64,000 nucleotides of DNA, from NCBI GenBank assembly GCA_001028025.1, contig LDAQ01000001.1, positions 65,436 to 129,435 on the forward strand, in the 5' to 3' direction. The stretch comes from Faecalicatena fissicatena (lineage in GTDB: Bacteria > Bacillota > Clostridia > Lachnospirales > Lachnospiraceae). Below the pieces are notes generated by a model. The model did no database searches and had not been told where the DNA came from. It saw only the letters and a list, made by a program, of their open reading frames with translations. The translations under genes and the position numbers were made by a program. Positions 1-9,517 of the stretch are shown here, piece by piece; positions within the stretch are counted from its first letter, which is position 1, and each line of letters starts with the position of its first letter.

Positions 1-1439
1 ACATCACCACGTTTGAAGCATTTTCTACAAAGGAAATGGATTATTGGGTGACAGCGGGGGAGACTCCGTCCAGACTGGAAGAACAGTATGCAAAGGTGAC
101 CGGCATGGTGCCTCTGATGCCGGAGTATGCATCGGGCTTCTGGCAATGTAAGCTGCGTTATCAGACCCAGGAGGAGCTTTTGCATGTCGCAAGAGAGTAT
201 AAACGGAGGGCGCTCCCGATCTCTGTGATCGTTGTCGATTATTTCCACTGGCCGAAGCAGGGCGAGTGGAAATTCGATCCGGTCTATTGGCCGGATCCTG
301 ACGGGATGGTGGCAGAATTAAAGGAGATGGGAATTGAACTGATGGTATCCATATGGCCCACGGTAGATAAGCAGTCGGAAAATTATGAGGAAATGCTTGA
401 AAAGGGGTACCTTATCCGTACAGACAGGGGAGTGCGGACTGCCATGGAGTTTGAGGGCAGTACAGTACATATTGACACGACGAATCCGGAAGCCCGGAAG
501 TATTTGTGGCAAAAGGTGAAAAAAAATTATTTTGATAAAGGAATTCAACTGTTCTGGCTGGATGAAGCAGAACCAGAGTATACCGTATATGATTTTGATA
601 ATTATCGGTATTACAGGGGATCGAACCTTCAGATTGGTAACCTTTATCCCAAAACTTATGCGCAGGCTTTTTATGAGGGGCAGAGAGAGGCCGGACTAAA
701 ACACCCCATCAATCTGCTGCGGTGTGCCTGGGCCGGATCTCAAAAATACGGTGCACTGGTCTGGTCAGGCGATATTGCATCCAGTTTTGAAAGCCTCAGA
801 AATCAGCTGGCAGCAGGATTAAATATGGGGCTTGCAGGGATACCCTGGTGGACGACAGACATTGGCGGTTTTCACGGAGGAGATCCGGAAGACTCCGGGT
901 TCCGTGAGCTTTTGGTACGGTGGTTTGAATTCGGCACATTTTGTCCGGTCATGCGTCTTCATGGGGACAGAGAGCCGAAGCAGCCGCAATACGGAACCAC
1001 CGGCGGTGCAACCTGCCTGTCGGGTGCAGATAATGAGGTATGGTCCTTCGGTGAAGAGGTGTATGAGATATGCAGGAAATATCTGATACTCAGAGAGACA
1101 CTGAGGTCCTATATCGGAAAGCTTATGTTTGAGGCACATGAAAAGGGGACGCCGGTAATAAGGCCAATGTTTTATGATTTTCCAAAAGATAAAGATGTAT
1201 GGGAGATTGAAGATCAATATTTCTTCGGGCCGGACATTCTCGTAGCTCCGGTGCTCTATCCGGGGGAAAGAGAGCGAAAGCTATATCTGCCTCAGGGCAC
1301 CGAGTGGAGAGATGGAAATTCAGATATGGCATATCAGGGGGGACAGTGGATCACTGTACCGGCCCCATTGGATAGAATTCCATATTTTATAAAGAAAGAC
1401 AGTAAAGTGTTCCAAAGAGAAAGCGAGGGCGGAAAATGA
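1..1439 (+). CDS. Glycoside hydrolase family 31 (alpha-xylosidase/alpha-glucosidase type), 5' end missing
   Basis: The frame is open to the left edge, so this is the C-terminal part of a longer enzyme; the internal Met at base 36 is not the start. GH31 enzymes are retaining exo-alpha-glycosidases. The barrel is recognisable from VVDYFHWP, the nucleophile motif WLDEAEPE (Asp 176 counted from base 36), the acid/base region WSGDIASSF (Asp 246) and MRLHGDREP, followed by the beta-rich C-terminal domain ending near base 1430. The motif style resembles the alpha-xylosidase branch, but substrate cannot be fixed from this fragment. The stop overlaps the next start (ATGA), so the two are translationally coupled. 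The signal peptide, if any, lies outside the window. Confidence 0.9.
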   Translation, partial: ITTFEAFSTKEMDYWVTAGETPSRLEEQYAKVTGMVPLMPEYASGFWQCKLRYQTQEELLHVAREYKRRALPISVIVVDYFHWPKQGEWKFDPVYWPDPDGMVAELKEMGIELMVSIWPTVDKQSENYEEMLEKGYLIRTDRGVRTAMEFEGSTVHIDTTNPEARKYLWQKVKKNYFDKGIQLFWLDEAEPEYTVYDFDNYRYYRGSNLQIGNLYPKTYAQAFYEGQREAGLKHPINLLRCAWAGSQKYGALVWSGDIASSFESLRNQLAAGLNMGLAGIPWWTTDIGGFHGGDPEDSGFRELLVRWFEFGTFCPVMRLHGDREPKQPQYGTTGGATCLSGADNEVWSFGEEVYEICRKYLILRETLRSYIGKLMFEAHEKGTPVIRPMFYDFPKDKDVWEIEDQYFFGPDILVAPVLYPGERERKLYLPQGTEWRDGNSDMAYQGGQWITVPAPLDRIPYFIKKDSKVFQRESEGGK

Positions 1440-4400
1440 GACAACTAAAAAAAATCATGGCTATGGTCTTGAGTGCAAGTATAGCATTCAGTATGTACCC
1501 GGTATTGCCGGCAGCAGCAGAAGAACCTGTTCCAGTTACGATGACAAGGGACGCGGCCCCGGCAGATATGAACCTGTCAAGGGAAGGGAAGATCGACTGG
1601 GTGCATCTTACCGCTACGGACAGCGATGAAGCTGAAAGTGTGATGGTTACTACGCGTAAAACCGATACCGGCATGATCGGAATCAGAAAGCTGGATGGTA
1701 CTACAGGGGTTTTGTTTCAGGGGGATCATGCGGTAAAGTACTCCTGGAGCAGCGGCGAGAGTGATGGCGGAGAAAGCTATATTTCCATGAAGGAAAAGTC
1801 CTGGGGTGCTGTCTTTGGATATAAGAAAGGAGCTGCACAGGGTGTTATCCCCGAAGAAAACGAGGTGGGATATGAAATAACGGTTCCTGCAGAAGCCGGA
1901 GGTGCTACGGATCTTAGCTTTGTGGCCGGAGGCTATGCATCGAAGAGTGAAATAGCAGTTTATGAAGGGGAGAACACCGAACCGGTTCAGACAGACAACC
2001 TGAATCTTACCACAGGTGCAGAGACAAGCCGATATAATGTTCATTTTGAAGCAGGCACATCGATCCGTGTTGTTGTTAAGCTGACAGAAAAGATGAATGT
2101 GAATGGAAATATATTCATAGGAGGAATCCTGCTGAGTTCTCCCGATGCACCGGCAGGAGATGTGACGGTTACATCGGAGACAGCAGGGGGCAGCATGAAC
2201 CTCTCTACGATAGGAAATGTTGACTGGCTGCATCTTGCCGGAACCACCAATGATGAAAGCAGCAGCCAGCTGATTACAACACGCAAGTCCGAGTCAAATC
2301 AAACGATCCAGTTTACACCCTATGGCGGGAATACTGGAACGCTGCTGCAAAAGGACCATGCGGTGGCTTATTCATGGTCAGGCGGGTACTCCACCGGAGG
2401 CGCCGACTATGCGGACATGGGAAATGCAACGATAGGTACCGTGATAAGCTACGGGAAGGGAAGTGCAAATGGACCGGTTCCGGAGGAGACAGAGGTGGGA
2501 TATGAGATTTCTATTCCGTCAGGCACTGAGGCGACAGATATGACCTTTGTAGCCGGAGGCTATGCATCTGAGAGCACGATTTCTATTTACCGGGAAACTG
2601 GAGAGCTTATAAAAACAGAGAACCTGAATACAGATAACGGTGCCATTACTAATCAATACCATGTGCATTTTGAAGAAGGCACCGGCCTGCGTATTGCAGT
2701 AAAACTAATAAAAAAGAATCATGTCAATGGCAATATTTTTGTCGGTGGAATCGCTTTGAGTACAGGAGAAAGTAATCCCGGGCCTGATTTTTATGAACCA
2801 AATACGTATCACTGGCTTTACTTCGGATGGGAAAATGATCACCCAAAGAGTATGTCTACCATGGGCGGCGCCTTATACGCAGGGGAAGCCAACCGATATT
2901 ATACAAAGCCGGAACCCCATCCAATCCGCTATACGGTAACTGCAGGCGGGCAGGAGTATATGCCGGATGAAGAATCGGAAAACCGCAGAACGAATACCAG
3001 ATGGTATCAGGCGGACGGTTATATGAACAGCCCCATTTCAGAGTGGAATGCTGGGGACACAGGAATCGGTATCAAGATTCACCATGTAGCCAACCGTATG
3101 CTTGACGATCAGGCGACTGTCGTATTTACACAGGTAACACTAACTAATATAACAGAGGCAGCACAGACCGTTACATTGAATATAAGCCAGTCATCTACGT
3201 TTGAGGTGCCTTTAAACGGAGAAGTACCGACCGAAGAAGGAAATGGTTATTGTTTATATACCAGGGAGATTCCGGCAGGTGAAAGTATTGCCCTGGATTT
3301 TGCAGCAAAAGCGAACGGCACTGCAAATATTCAGCAGATTAAATCGATGGAGGGATTTGATGCGCAGTATGCAGCGGTAAAATCCTATTATGATAAAATG
3401 CTGGACGGCATGGCAGTTCCTGTAAGTCTTCCGGATGAGGAAATGACGAACTCTTATAAGAACTCCATTCTTGTAATGCTGGAGTCTATGGTAAAACAGG
3501 GAAATGATTATGAAATTCGGGGCGCGGCCGGAACCCAGAATGATCTTCATGGTTATGACATGAAATTCCCGCATGATGTTCCCAATATGGTAGAACAGTT
3601 CATCCGCGACGGCAACCTGGAGCTGGCACAGCGTATATTGGGCAGCCAGTATTATCAGAATATTGTGCAGGATAACGGGGGCAATCTGGACGCGGTCGGC
3701 AAGTTCATCATCCCCTATGCTACAATGTGGCAGGTGATGGATGAAAATGAGCGCGCGGGCTATTATAACGAAGCCATTAAGGAAACCGTAAAAACCCAGG
3801 CACACCAGATTCTGGACTATCTGAACGAAGACGGCATCATGCAATTATCAGAGAGCTTTGATAACGGCGGTCAGTGGATGACTAATCTGATTGTAGATAA
3901 TTTTTCATCGCTGCATGGCCTGGCGGCATATAAATATCTTAGCGGTGTCTGGGGATGGGACGAGGAGTCAGCCTGGGCGGACAGCGAGATGGACAAGCTG
4001 AATACAGCTTTGAACAAAGCCATCGACGGCTTCATGGAAAGAGAAGATGTAAAATGGTATATGTGTGACTTGACCGGTCATTCTATGTTCTGGAAAAATT
4101 ATGTAAGCGGACGCACATTATACGATGGCAACTGGCTTGGAACGACTTTTATGATGAGTACATTTCCATGGGATGCCGTACTCAGAGGCTATGATCTGGG
4201 CGGAACCTGGGCAGAGTATCTGGATGCATCGGTGGATAACGCGATGGAACTGAAGGCAAAAAGAGCAGATGAAATTCCAGAAGGCAGCTGGGGCGCATGG
4301 TGGGGAAATGATTACGGTGCCGTATATAATGTCGGTATGGCAGTCCCCCTGCTTTACAGCGAGAAATACCGTACGACAGTAGTGAAAAACTATGAGTGGA

Positions 4401-5446
4401 TGTTGGATAATCAATGTTCACCGTTCCAATGGGGAGAAAGTTTTAATCCAGGGCAAACGGATACTGACTGGTGCGAACCTGCATTCGACTATGAGACCTG
4501 GGGACTCGGATTTATGCGTCAGGGACTGCTGGAAGCGACGGCATCTGTAAAGACGGACGGAACCGTAATTGTAGGACGCGGTATTCCGGATGAATGGCTG
4601 ACCTCCCAGGCTCCGATTGAATGGAAGAATATCAGCATTAACGACGGGAAAAGCTTTACAAACTTAAAGATCACTTCATCGGGCGAAAATACCATTCAGC
4701 TTGAGCTTGCAGGGGATGATGCGGCCAATGACATTGTATTTAACCTGCCAGTATTTAAAAACAATATTGCATCAGCAACTGCAGGGGAAGTGAATCGTGA
4801 AGAGGGAACAGTAACCCTGAGTCCAGATACAAAATCAGTGACTGTGACATTAGGGGAGGCGGTTGAAAAAACACTGGAATCCATAGAGGTAAAAGGTCCT
4901 GAGAAAACAGAGTACTTAGTAGGAGAAGCTTTTGAGCCTGCCGGGATGCAGGTCATAGCGCAGTACAGTGACGGAAGCAGCAAAGAAATTCAGGGGCCAG
5001 CAGACGAAGGTTTGCCGCAGGCGGACCGCTATACACTCAGCGGATTCGATTCCTCAGCTTCCGGGACTCAGAAGGTAACAGTAAGCTACACAGAGGCTGG
5101 TGTGACGAAGACCACGGAATTCGAAGTGGAAATTAAGGAGAAAGAACCGATTACGCCTGATACTCCGGATACACCAGATACGCCGGATACACCAGATACG
5201 CCAGATACGCCGGACATACCTGATACTCCAGATACACCTGATAAGCCAGTTAAACCTGGAACCCCAGGTACATCAGAGACTCTGAATGGGTCCTTAAAGC
5301 CTGGTCAGAATGTTTCTGTAAATAAGGGCAAGCAGACTGTTGCTACCGGCGACAGGGCACCGATAGACTATGTGGTAATCATAATGACTGTTTCTCTTTT
5401 GGTTTCTGCAGGGATTGTGATTAAGAGAAAGAAGAGGATAAAATAA
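1436..5446 (+). CDS. Large secreted wall-anchored protein with duplicated N-terminal modules, alpha/alpha-toroid, Ig-like domain and C-terminal anchor
   Basis: The 1336-residue protein starts with a signal peptide (about 1-28, ending PAAA-EE). Two copies of a roughly 200-residue module follow; each begins NLSxxGxxDWxHL (near residues 45 and 254) and shares later motifs such as VGYEI and FVAGGYAS. Residues about 455-1110 are helical and Trp-rich, with phrases such as GYDMKFPHD, WGAWWGNDYG and FDYETWGLGFM. This suggests a six-hairpin (alpha/alpha)6 glycosidase-like toroid, but I cannot name its family. A bacterial Ig-like (Big_3 type) domain spans about 1147-1225, then a Thr-Pro-Asp repeat linker (about 1241-1275), a TGD motif (about 1304), a membrane helix and a KRKKR tail typical of sortase-type anchors. 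It is coupled to GH31, so a role in extracellular alpha-glycan breakdown is inferred. Confidence 0.75.
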   Translation: MRQLKKIMAMVLSASIAFSMYPVLPAAAEEPVPVTMTRDAAPADMNLSREGKIDWVHLTATDSDEAESVMVTTRKTDTGMIGIRKLDGTTGVLFQGDHAVKYSWSSGESDGGESYISMKEKSWGAVFGYKKGAAQGVIPEENEVGYEITVPAEAGGATDLSFVAGGYASKSEIAVYEGENTEPVQTDNLNLTTGAETSRYNVHFEAGTSIRVVVKLTEKMNVNGNIFIGGILLSSPDAPAGDVTVTSETAGGSMNLSTIGNVDWLHLAGTTNDESSSQLITTRKSESNQTIQFTPYGGNTGTLLQKDHAVAYSWSGGYSTGGADYADMGNATIGTVISYGKGSANGPVPEETEVGYEISIPSGTEATDMTFVAGGYASESTISIYRETGELIKTENLNTDNGAITNQYHVHFEEGTGLRIAVKLIKKNHVNGNIFVGGIALSTGESNPGPDFYEPNTYHWLYFGWENDHPKSMSTMGGALYAGEANRYYTKPEPHPIRYTVTAGGQEYMPDEESENRRTNTRWYQADGYMNSPISEWNAGDTGIGIKIHHVANRMLDDQATVVFTQVTLTNITEAAQTVTLNISQSSTFEVPLNGEVPTEEGNGYCLYTREIPAGESIALDFAAKANGTANIQQIKSMEGFDAQYAAVKSYYDKMLDGMAVPVSLPDEEMTNSYKNSILVMLESMVKQGNDYEIRGAAGTQNDLHGYDMKFPHDVPNMVEQFIRDGNLELAQRILGSQYYQNIVQDNGGNLDAVGKFIIPYATMWQVMDENERAGYYNEAIKETVKTQAHQILDYLNEDGIMQLSESFDNGGQWMTNLIVDNFSSLHGLAAYKYLSGVWGWDEESAWADSEMDKLNTALNKAIDGFMEREDVKWYMCDLTGHSMFWKNYVSGRTLYDGNWLGTTFMMSTFPWDAVLRGYDLGGTWAEYLDASVDNAMELKAKRADEIPEGSWGAWWGNDYGAVYNVGMAVPLLYSEKYRTTVVKNYEWMLDNQCSPFQWGESFNPGQTDTDWCEPAFDYETWGLGFMRQGLLEATASVKTDGTVIVGRGIPDEWLTSQAPIEWKNISINDGKSFTNLKITSSGENTIQLELAGDDAANDIVFNLPVFKNNIASATAGEVNREEGTVTLSPDTKSVTVTLGEAVEKTLESIEVKGPEKTEYLVGEAFEPAGMQVIAQYSDGSSKEIQGPADEGLPQADRYTLSGFDSSASGTQKVTVSYTEAGVTKTTEFEVEIKEKEPITPDTPDTPDTPDTPDTPDTPDIPDTPDTPDKPVKPGTPGTSETLNGSLKPGQNVSVNKGKQTVATGDRAPIDYVVIIMTVSLLVSAGIVIKRKKRIK

Positions 5447-5492
5447 GGATAAAATGTAAACAGGTTATAAAAATACTTTTAGAATTAAGACG

Positions 5493-5523
5493 AGGGGCTG
5501 CTTCAGGGCAGCTCCTTTATGTC
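5493..5523 (+). terminator. Probable terminator after the GH31/toroid operon
   Basis: A GGGGCTGC/GGCAGCTCC-type stem with one G-U pair and a short loop sits about 50 bases after the stop codon and is followed by the T-rich TTTATGTCTTATTT. The T-run is interrupted, so efficiency is uncertain. Confidence 0.5.
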
Positions 5524-5613
5524 TTATTTCTGGTAATCGCTGCATCTGGCCGTATGAGCCGGCTGAATAGCACGCCGGACTACCGCATGAAATCCCGTTA
5601 TGAAAAACAGATA

Positions 5614-6507
5614 TTATGAAATATGAAATTCTTCACAAAGTTTTTTGCAGAATTCCTCATTTTCAGCGGCCCTTTTCAGGTCATCTGTTCTGCCCGCATC
5701 TATCAACAGCGCTGAGAGTTTTAGAATATTGGCGGTGCCTTCTTTTATACCTTCTTCTATTCCTTCGGCTACGCCTTCTTTTTTGGCAGCTTCCCGCTCC
5801 TGTCGTATATGTCTTTCCTGATCGTATTCATAGATACTCATATTCTTTGCCTCCGTTTTGTTCTTTCTTAAAAAATCAGCCAATATGCCATTTGATATGC
5901 ACTCGGTTATTGCCTTTTCAACCGCCTCATTGAGACTCATTATTTGGGCATAGGAGCGGACCTTTGCGGTGTATTCTGAATAATCGTTCAGTGTTTTACA
6001 TGCATTCAGCAGACTCTGGTTGTGTCCGGGATTAATATTCAGCATGAGGGCTTCTAACTCTAATACTGGAATGTCATCGTGAACGGTATACATATCAGAC
6101 AGCTTTAAAATCTGAGAATCGGGCTGTTCTTCTTCTCCATTGTAAAATATTACAAACCTGGGGGCCGGTATATGGATGATTTTTGTGCCGTATAAATTTT
6201 CATTCCGAGTTTCCGCTGAGTACAAATCAGATACATAAAAAAGATATCGAAGCGGCAGGTTGGGACTATAGGTGGATTGATGTTCATATAAGGTCAGCCT
6301 GGAATCGATAAGAAAGGATACGTCATTATGCATGGACATATAAATAGCATTTTTCAGCGTATTGATTTCCAATAATTCAGGGTCCTTATAGTCCGTTTTG
6401 TTCATTGCATTATACAACTTCAGTAATTCTGTCTTTTCACTGAAAACCAATTCAAATAATCTGGCCTTGTAACTGCGGTTTGGCTGTGCTTCATTCGTAC
6501 TGTTCAT
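5614..6507 (-). CDS. Rpn family recombination-promoting nuclease / PD-(D/E)XK transposase-like protein
   Basis: About 297 residues. The N-terminal SYKARLFELVFSEK segment, the LYEHQSTYSPNLPLRYLFY block and the later LEALMLNINPGHN segment match the Rpn/'PD-(D/E)XK nuclease family transposase' proteins that are abundant in Lachnospiraceae. The C-terminus carries a charged coiled-coil-like stretch with repeated EGxxEG motifs. The start is set at base 6507 because AAGGAGG lies just upstream; the frame is open 19 codons further but without a ribosome site. Characterised Rpn proteins are DNA endonucleases linked to RecA-independent recombination. The gene stands alone between a terminator and a structured repeat region. 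Confidence 0.85.
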   Translation of the reverse strand: MNSTNEAQPNRSYKARLFELVFSEKTELLKLYNAMNKTDYKDPELLEINTLKNAIYMSMHNDVSFLIDSRLTLYEHQSTYSPNLPLRYLFYVSDLYSAETRNENLYGTKIIHIPAPRFVIFYNGEEEQPDSQILKLSDMYTVHDDIPVLELEALMLNINPGHNQSLLNACKTLNDYSEYTAKVRSYAQIMSLNEAVEKAITECISNGILADFLRKNKTEAKNMSIYEYDQERHIRQEREAAKKEGVAEGIEEGIKEGTANILKLSALLIDAGRTDDLKRAAENEEFCKKLCEEFHIS

Positions 6508-7107
6508 AAAATATTTCCTCCTTGTTTTTGCGTGCAGGAGGTTCTGGGAACAGTGCTTTATCACGTCCTCTTATGGAAACCTCTCTGCTGTTATTGTTGG
6601 GATACAAGCATTGAGATTTCTAATAAGATTCCCTGGCCGGGAAGATTGGTATCAGAAGTGGCTGCCGCCACGCAGAATGAATAGAAATATAATGCTTTTG
6701 TTTTATAGTAGCACGGAAGATGAGATAATGCTATAGTGTATAAACATAAAATTCAGGTGGGAACAAGTATTAGGTTTGTGGAGGGAGGCTTGCGGCGATC
6801 CCTTCATTTCGCTGGTGCAACCTGCCGGCAGGAGAGACTCGTTTGCCGGGAGGCGCATTAACCGTGGCAGCGTATTAATCCACGGGGTGGTACAGTATAG
6901 ACCCAGTTCATTAGAATTGTAGGTTTTGGAGGACGTATTGGATAATCTTATACAGCGATACACATACCCTTCCATGATTTGCAGAACATAGCAGTAATAC
7001 TATCAGTCAATTACTGAAACCTTTACGATCCATCAGACGAATTAATACGCTGCCACGGTTCAGAGCCCCTCTGGAAGATGGGCTTTTCCTACCGATTAGA
7101 TGTACCA
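6508..7107. other. Intergenic stretch without a convincing gene
   Basis: No reading frame here looks real. The stretch contains the 20-bp inverted repeat described separately (6850-6869 with 7041-7060) and leads into the giant inverted repeat at 7108-7399. The 90-codon minus frame at 6703-6975 overlaps the repeat and has no recognisable features. Confidence 0.5.
6850..7060. repeat. 20-bp perfect inverted repeat around a 171-bp spacer
   Basis: AACCGTGGCAGCGTATTAAT at 6850-6869 is exactly complemented by ATTAATACGCTGCCACGGTT at 7041-7060. It lies directly beside the giant inverted repeat at 7108-7399. No transposase reading frame sits in the spacer. Confidence 0.8.
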
Positions 7108-7399
7108 GCTAAGAAACCGGGAAGCCTGGCCCCAGCCGGGAGCATATATGTCATTTTAAAAGTCCTAGAGTTTACGTTAGAGGCCCTTAAGGAACAAACA
7201 GAGAAAACGGTGGGCAGAATTTGCCGTCTCACGGGAAATTCTGAAGCGGCCTAAGATCCGAAATTATCGAATTTCGGGTTGCATGCCGCTGGACCACCTT
7301 TTCTCTGTTTGTTCCTTTAGGGCCTCTTACATAAACGGAGCGGATTTTTAAAATGACATATATGCTCCCGGCTGGGGCCAGGCTTCCCGGTTTCTTAGC
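7108..7399. repeat. Giant imperfect inverted repeat (~105-bp arms) downstream of dnaK
   Basis: The arms are 7108-7212 and 7293-7399. Both contain GCTAAGAAACCGGGAAGCC, GGAGCATATATGTCATTTT and GGAACAAACAGAGAAAA (or complements), with small differences in the middle. The 80-base centre has its own hairpins: CAGAATTT...AAATTCTG, CCGAAATT...AATTTCGG and AGCGGC...GCCGCT. A transcript would form a long rod with a branched tip. It ends 44 bases before the dnaK stop codon. Confidence 0.85.
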
Positions 7400-7443
7400 G
7401 TCCCCATCCGTTCAAGAACCACCCCCCACCTCCTAAGCTCCTT

Positions 7444-9207
7444 CTAAAGCATTTCCGCCGCGGATCTTTCCAGTGCTTCCTTTGCAGACATTATTTCTCC
7501 AGCCTGCTGGTCATTGATCTTTTCAATGGTTGTCTTTCCAATCAGTTTCTGAAGGGCATTCAGGTCTGCCTTGACCTGTTTATATTCGGATTTTTCCATA
7601 TCCTTTTTGGAGTCTTTCAGGCTCTGGCTGACCTGAAATGCGAGCTTTTCAGCTTCGTTGCGGATATCTATATTTTCCTGACGTTTGTTGTCCTGGCTCT
7701 CATAGAAACGGGCATCGTTCATGGCTTTCTGAATCTCTTCCTCGGACAGGTTGGAACTGGACGTGATCGTGATCTGCTGCTGCTTCCCAGTTCCCAGATC
7801 TTTGGCAGATACATTGACAATGCCATTTGCATCAATATCAAAAGCCACTTCAATCTGCGGAACACCGGCAGGAGCACGTTTGATCCCGGATAGTTTAAAA
7901 TTGCCGAGCAGCTTATTGTCGCGGGTGAATTTCCGTTCACCCTGATAGATTTTAATGTCTACAGAGGTCTGAAAGTTGGCAGCGGTCGTGTAGATGTTGC
8001 TCTTTCTTGTGGGGATAGAGGAATTCTTTGGTATCAACACGTTTGCCACACCACCTACCGTTTCAATGGAAAGAGAGAGCGGTGTAACATCCATCAGAAT
8101 TATTTCTGAAGCGGAAGACCCCGATATCAGAGCGGCACCCCCGCTGAGCTTCTCTGCCTGGACTGCTGCACCGAGGGCAACGCATTCATCCGGGTTCAAA
8201 GACTTTGCCGGATCCAGGCCGGTCAGCTGTTTTACTTTATTCTGAACTGCGGGAATCCGTGTGGAACCTCCCACCATAATGACTTTGCTGAGGTCGGATG
8301 CGCGAATGCCTGCATCTTTAAGGGCAGTATTCACTGGGCCTGCCGTCCGTTCTACGAGATCGCTGGTCAGTTCTTCAAACTGGGCACGGGTGATTGTCAT
8401 CTGGAGGTGTTTGGGTTCTCCCTTCTTGTCAGTTGTGATAAATGGCAGATTGATATCTGTCTGTGCGGCAGCAGAAAGGCTGATTTTTGCCCGTGCGGAT
8501 TCCTCCCGGACTCTCTGAAGTGCTGAGAAATCCTTTTCCAGATTAATCTTCTCCTGTTTTTTATATGTTTTAACAATGTAGTCTGTCAGGCGCTGGTCAA
8601 AATCATCACCGCCCAGACGGTTATCACCGTTGGTTGCGAGTACTTCGATTACCTGGTTCCCGATTTCTATAATGGAGACATCGAATGTACCGCCGCCGAA
8701 ATCGTATATCATAATCTTCTGAGGCTCCCCGTTATCAAGCCCGTATGCAAGTGCGGCGGAAGTTGGTTCATTGATGATTCTGAGTACATTCAGTCCTGCA
8801 ATTCTTCCGGCATCTTTGGTGGCCTGGCGCTGGGCATCGCTGAAATAGGCGGGCACCGTTATGACTGCATCCGTAACGGGCTCACCGAGATATTGCTCTG
8901 CGTCTTTTTTTAATTTTATTAATATAATAGAGGCGATTTCCTGAGGGGAATAATCCTTTCCGTCAATGCGGACGCGGTAGTCCGTGCCCATGTGGCGTTT
9001 GATGGAAGAAATGGTTCTGGTGGGATTCAGCGCATATTGTCTTTTGGCGCTTTCTCCGACTAGACGTTCGCCGTCATTTTTAAAAGCGACGATGGATGGG
9101 GTGGTTCGGATGCCTTCCGCATTGGCGATTACGACCGGTTTCCCGCCTTCGATAGCTGCAACACAGCTGTTGGTAGTTCCTAAATCAATACCGATTGCTC
9201 TGGACAT
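7444..9207 (-). CDS. dnaK: Hsp70 chaperone, DnaK paralogue
   Basis: 587 residues. The ATPase domain has GIDLGTTNSCVA at the N-terminus, the IYDFGGGTFDVS phosphate loop, NEPTSAALAYG and VGGSTRIPAV; the DVTPLSLSIET linker and substrate-binding beta domain follow, then a helical lid. The protein ends just after the lid without the usual acidic disordered tail, so it is somewhat shorter than typical bacterial DnaK (about 610-640). No grpE, dnaJ or hrcA lies beside it, and no CIRCE element is visible upstream. It is therefore probably an extra Hsp70 copy rather than the housekeeping gene, though this cannot be proved from the window. A GGAAGGA ribosome site precedes the ATG. Giant inverted repeats lie on both sides. 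Confidence 0.93.
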   Translation of the reverse strand: MSRAIGIDLGTTNSCVAAIEGGKPVVIANAEGIRTTPSIVAFKNDGERLVGESAKRQYALNPTRTISSIKRHMGTDYRVRIDGKDYSPQEIASIILIKLKKDAEQYLGEPVTDAVITVPAYFSDAQRQATKDAGRIAGLNVLRIINEPTSAALAYGLDNGEPQKIMIYDFGGGTFDVSIIEIGNQVIEVLATNGDNRLGGDDFDQRLTDYIVKTYKKQEKINLEKDFSALQRVREESARAKISLSAAAQTDINLPFITTDKKGEPKHLQMTITRAQFEELTSDLVERTAGPVNTALKDAGIRASDLSKVIMVGGSTRIPAVQNKVKQLTGLDPAKSLNPDECVALGAAVQAEKLSGGAALISGSSASEIILMDVTPLSLSIETVGGVANVLIPKNSSIPTRKSNIYTTAANFQTSVDIKIYQGERKFTRDNKLLGNFKLSGIKRAPAGVPQIEVAFDIDANGIVNVSAKDLGTGKQQQITITSSSNLSEEEIQKAMNDARFYESQDNKRQENIDIRNEAEKLAFQVSQSLKDSKKDMEKSEYKQVKADLNALQKLIGKTTIEKINDQQAGEIMSAKEALERSAAEML

Positions 9208-9517
9208 AATAAATCCTTCCTTTTCTCTGTGGTTGTTTGTTTCAATTCACGCCCGGTAATTTCACAGAGTACGACTACATCTTAATATAGATGCGTAGAA
9301 TGACCTCATGTCAGTAGGGGATACCGATTTCTCTCTGCCCGCCACTGCCGTTAATCTTGTTTTTAGTGATTCATCTCTCCACCTATAGAGGTGAGGGAAT
9401 CCTCACTTATTCTGCTGAATCTGATTATAGCGGTTAAATATGTCGGGAATGTGATTGGTTCCTAAAAAAAGAGTAAAATGTTATGGATAGAGAGGATGGT
9501 TAGCTGAAGGAGGGGCG
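9208..9517. other. dnaK leader and promoter region, no gene
   Basis: This roughly 310-base leader holds no convincing frame. It contains a perfect small hairpin, GTGAGG-GAAT-CCTCAC, at 9391-9406 and a near-palindrome CACCTATAGAGGTG just before it. I saw neither a CIRCE inverted repeat nor a CtsR-type direct repeat. A minus-strand promoter must lie here but no match was clear enough to mark. Confidence 0.4.

Noticed and set aside
5155..5260. Short tandem DNA repeats as a CRISPR-like or phase-variable array
   Set aside because: They encode an in-frame Thr-Pro-Asp linker of a surface protein, a common wall-spanning design; no spacers.
6703..6975. 90-codon minus-strand frame
   Set aside because: Overlaps the 20-bp inverted repeat and shows no family features or ribosome site.
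9208..9517. CIRCE or CtsR control of dnaK
   Set aside because: No TTAGCACTC/GAGTGCTAA inverted repeat or GGTCAAA direct repeat was found.
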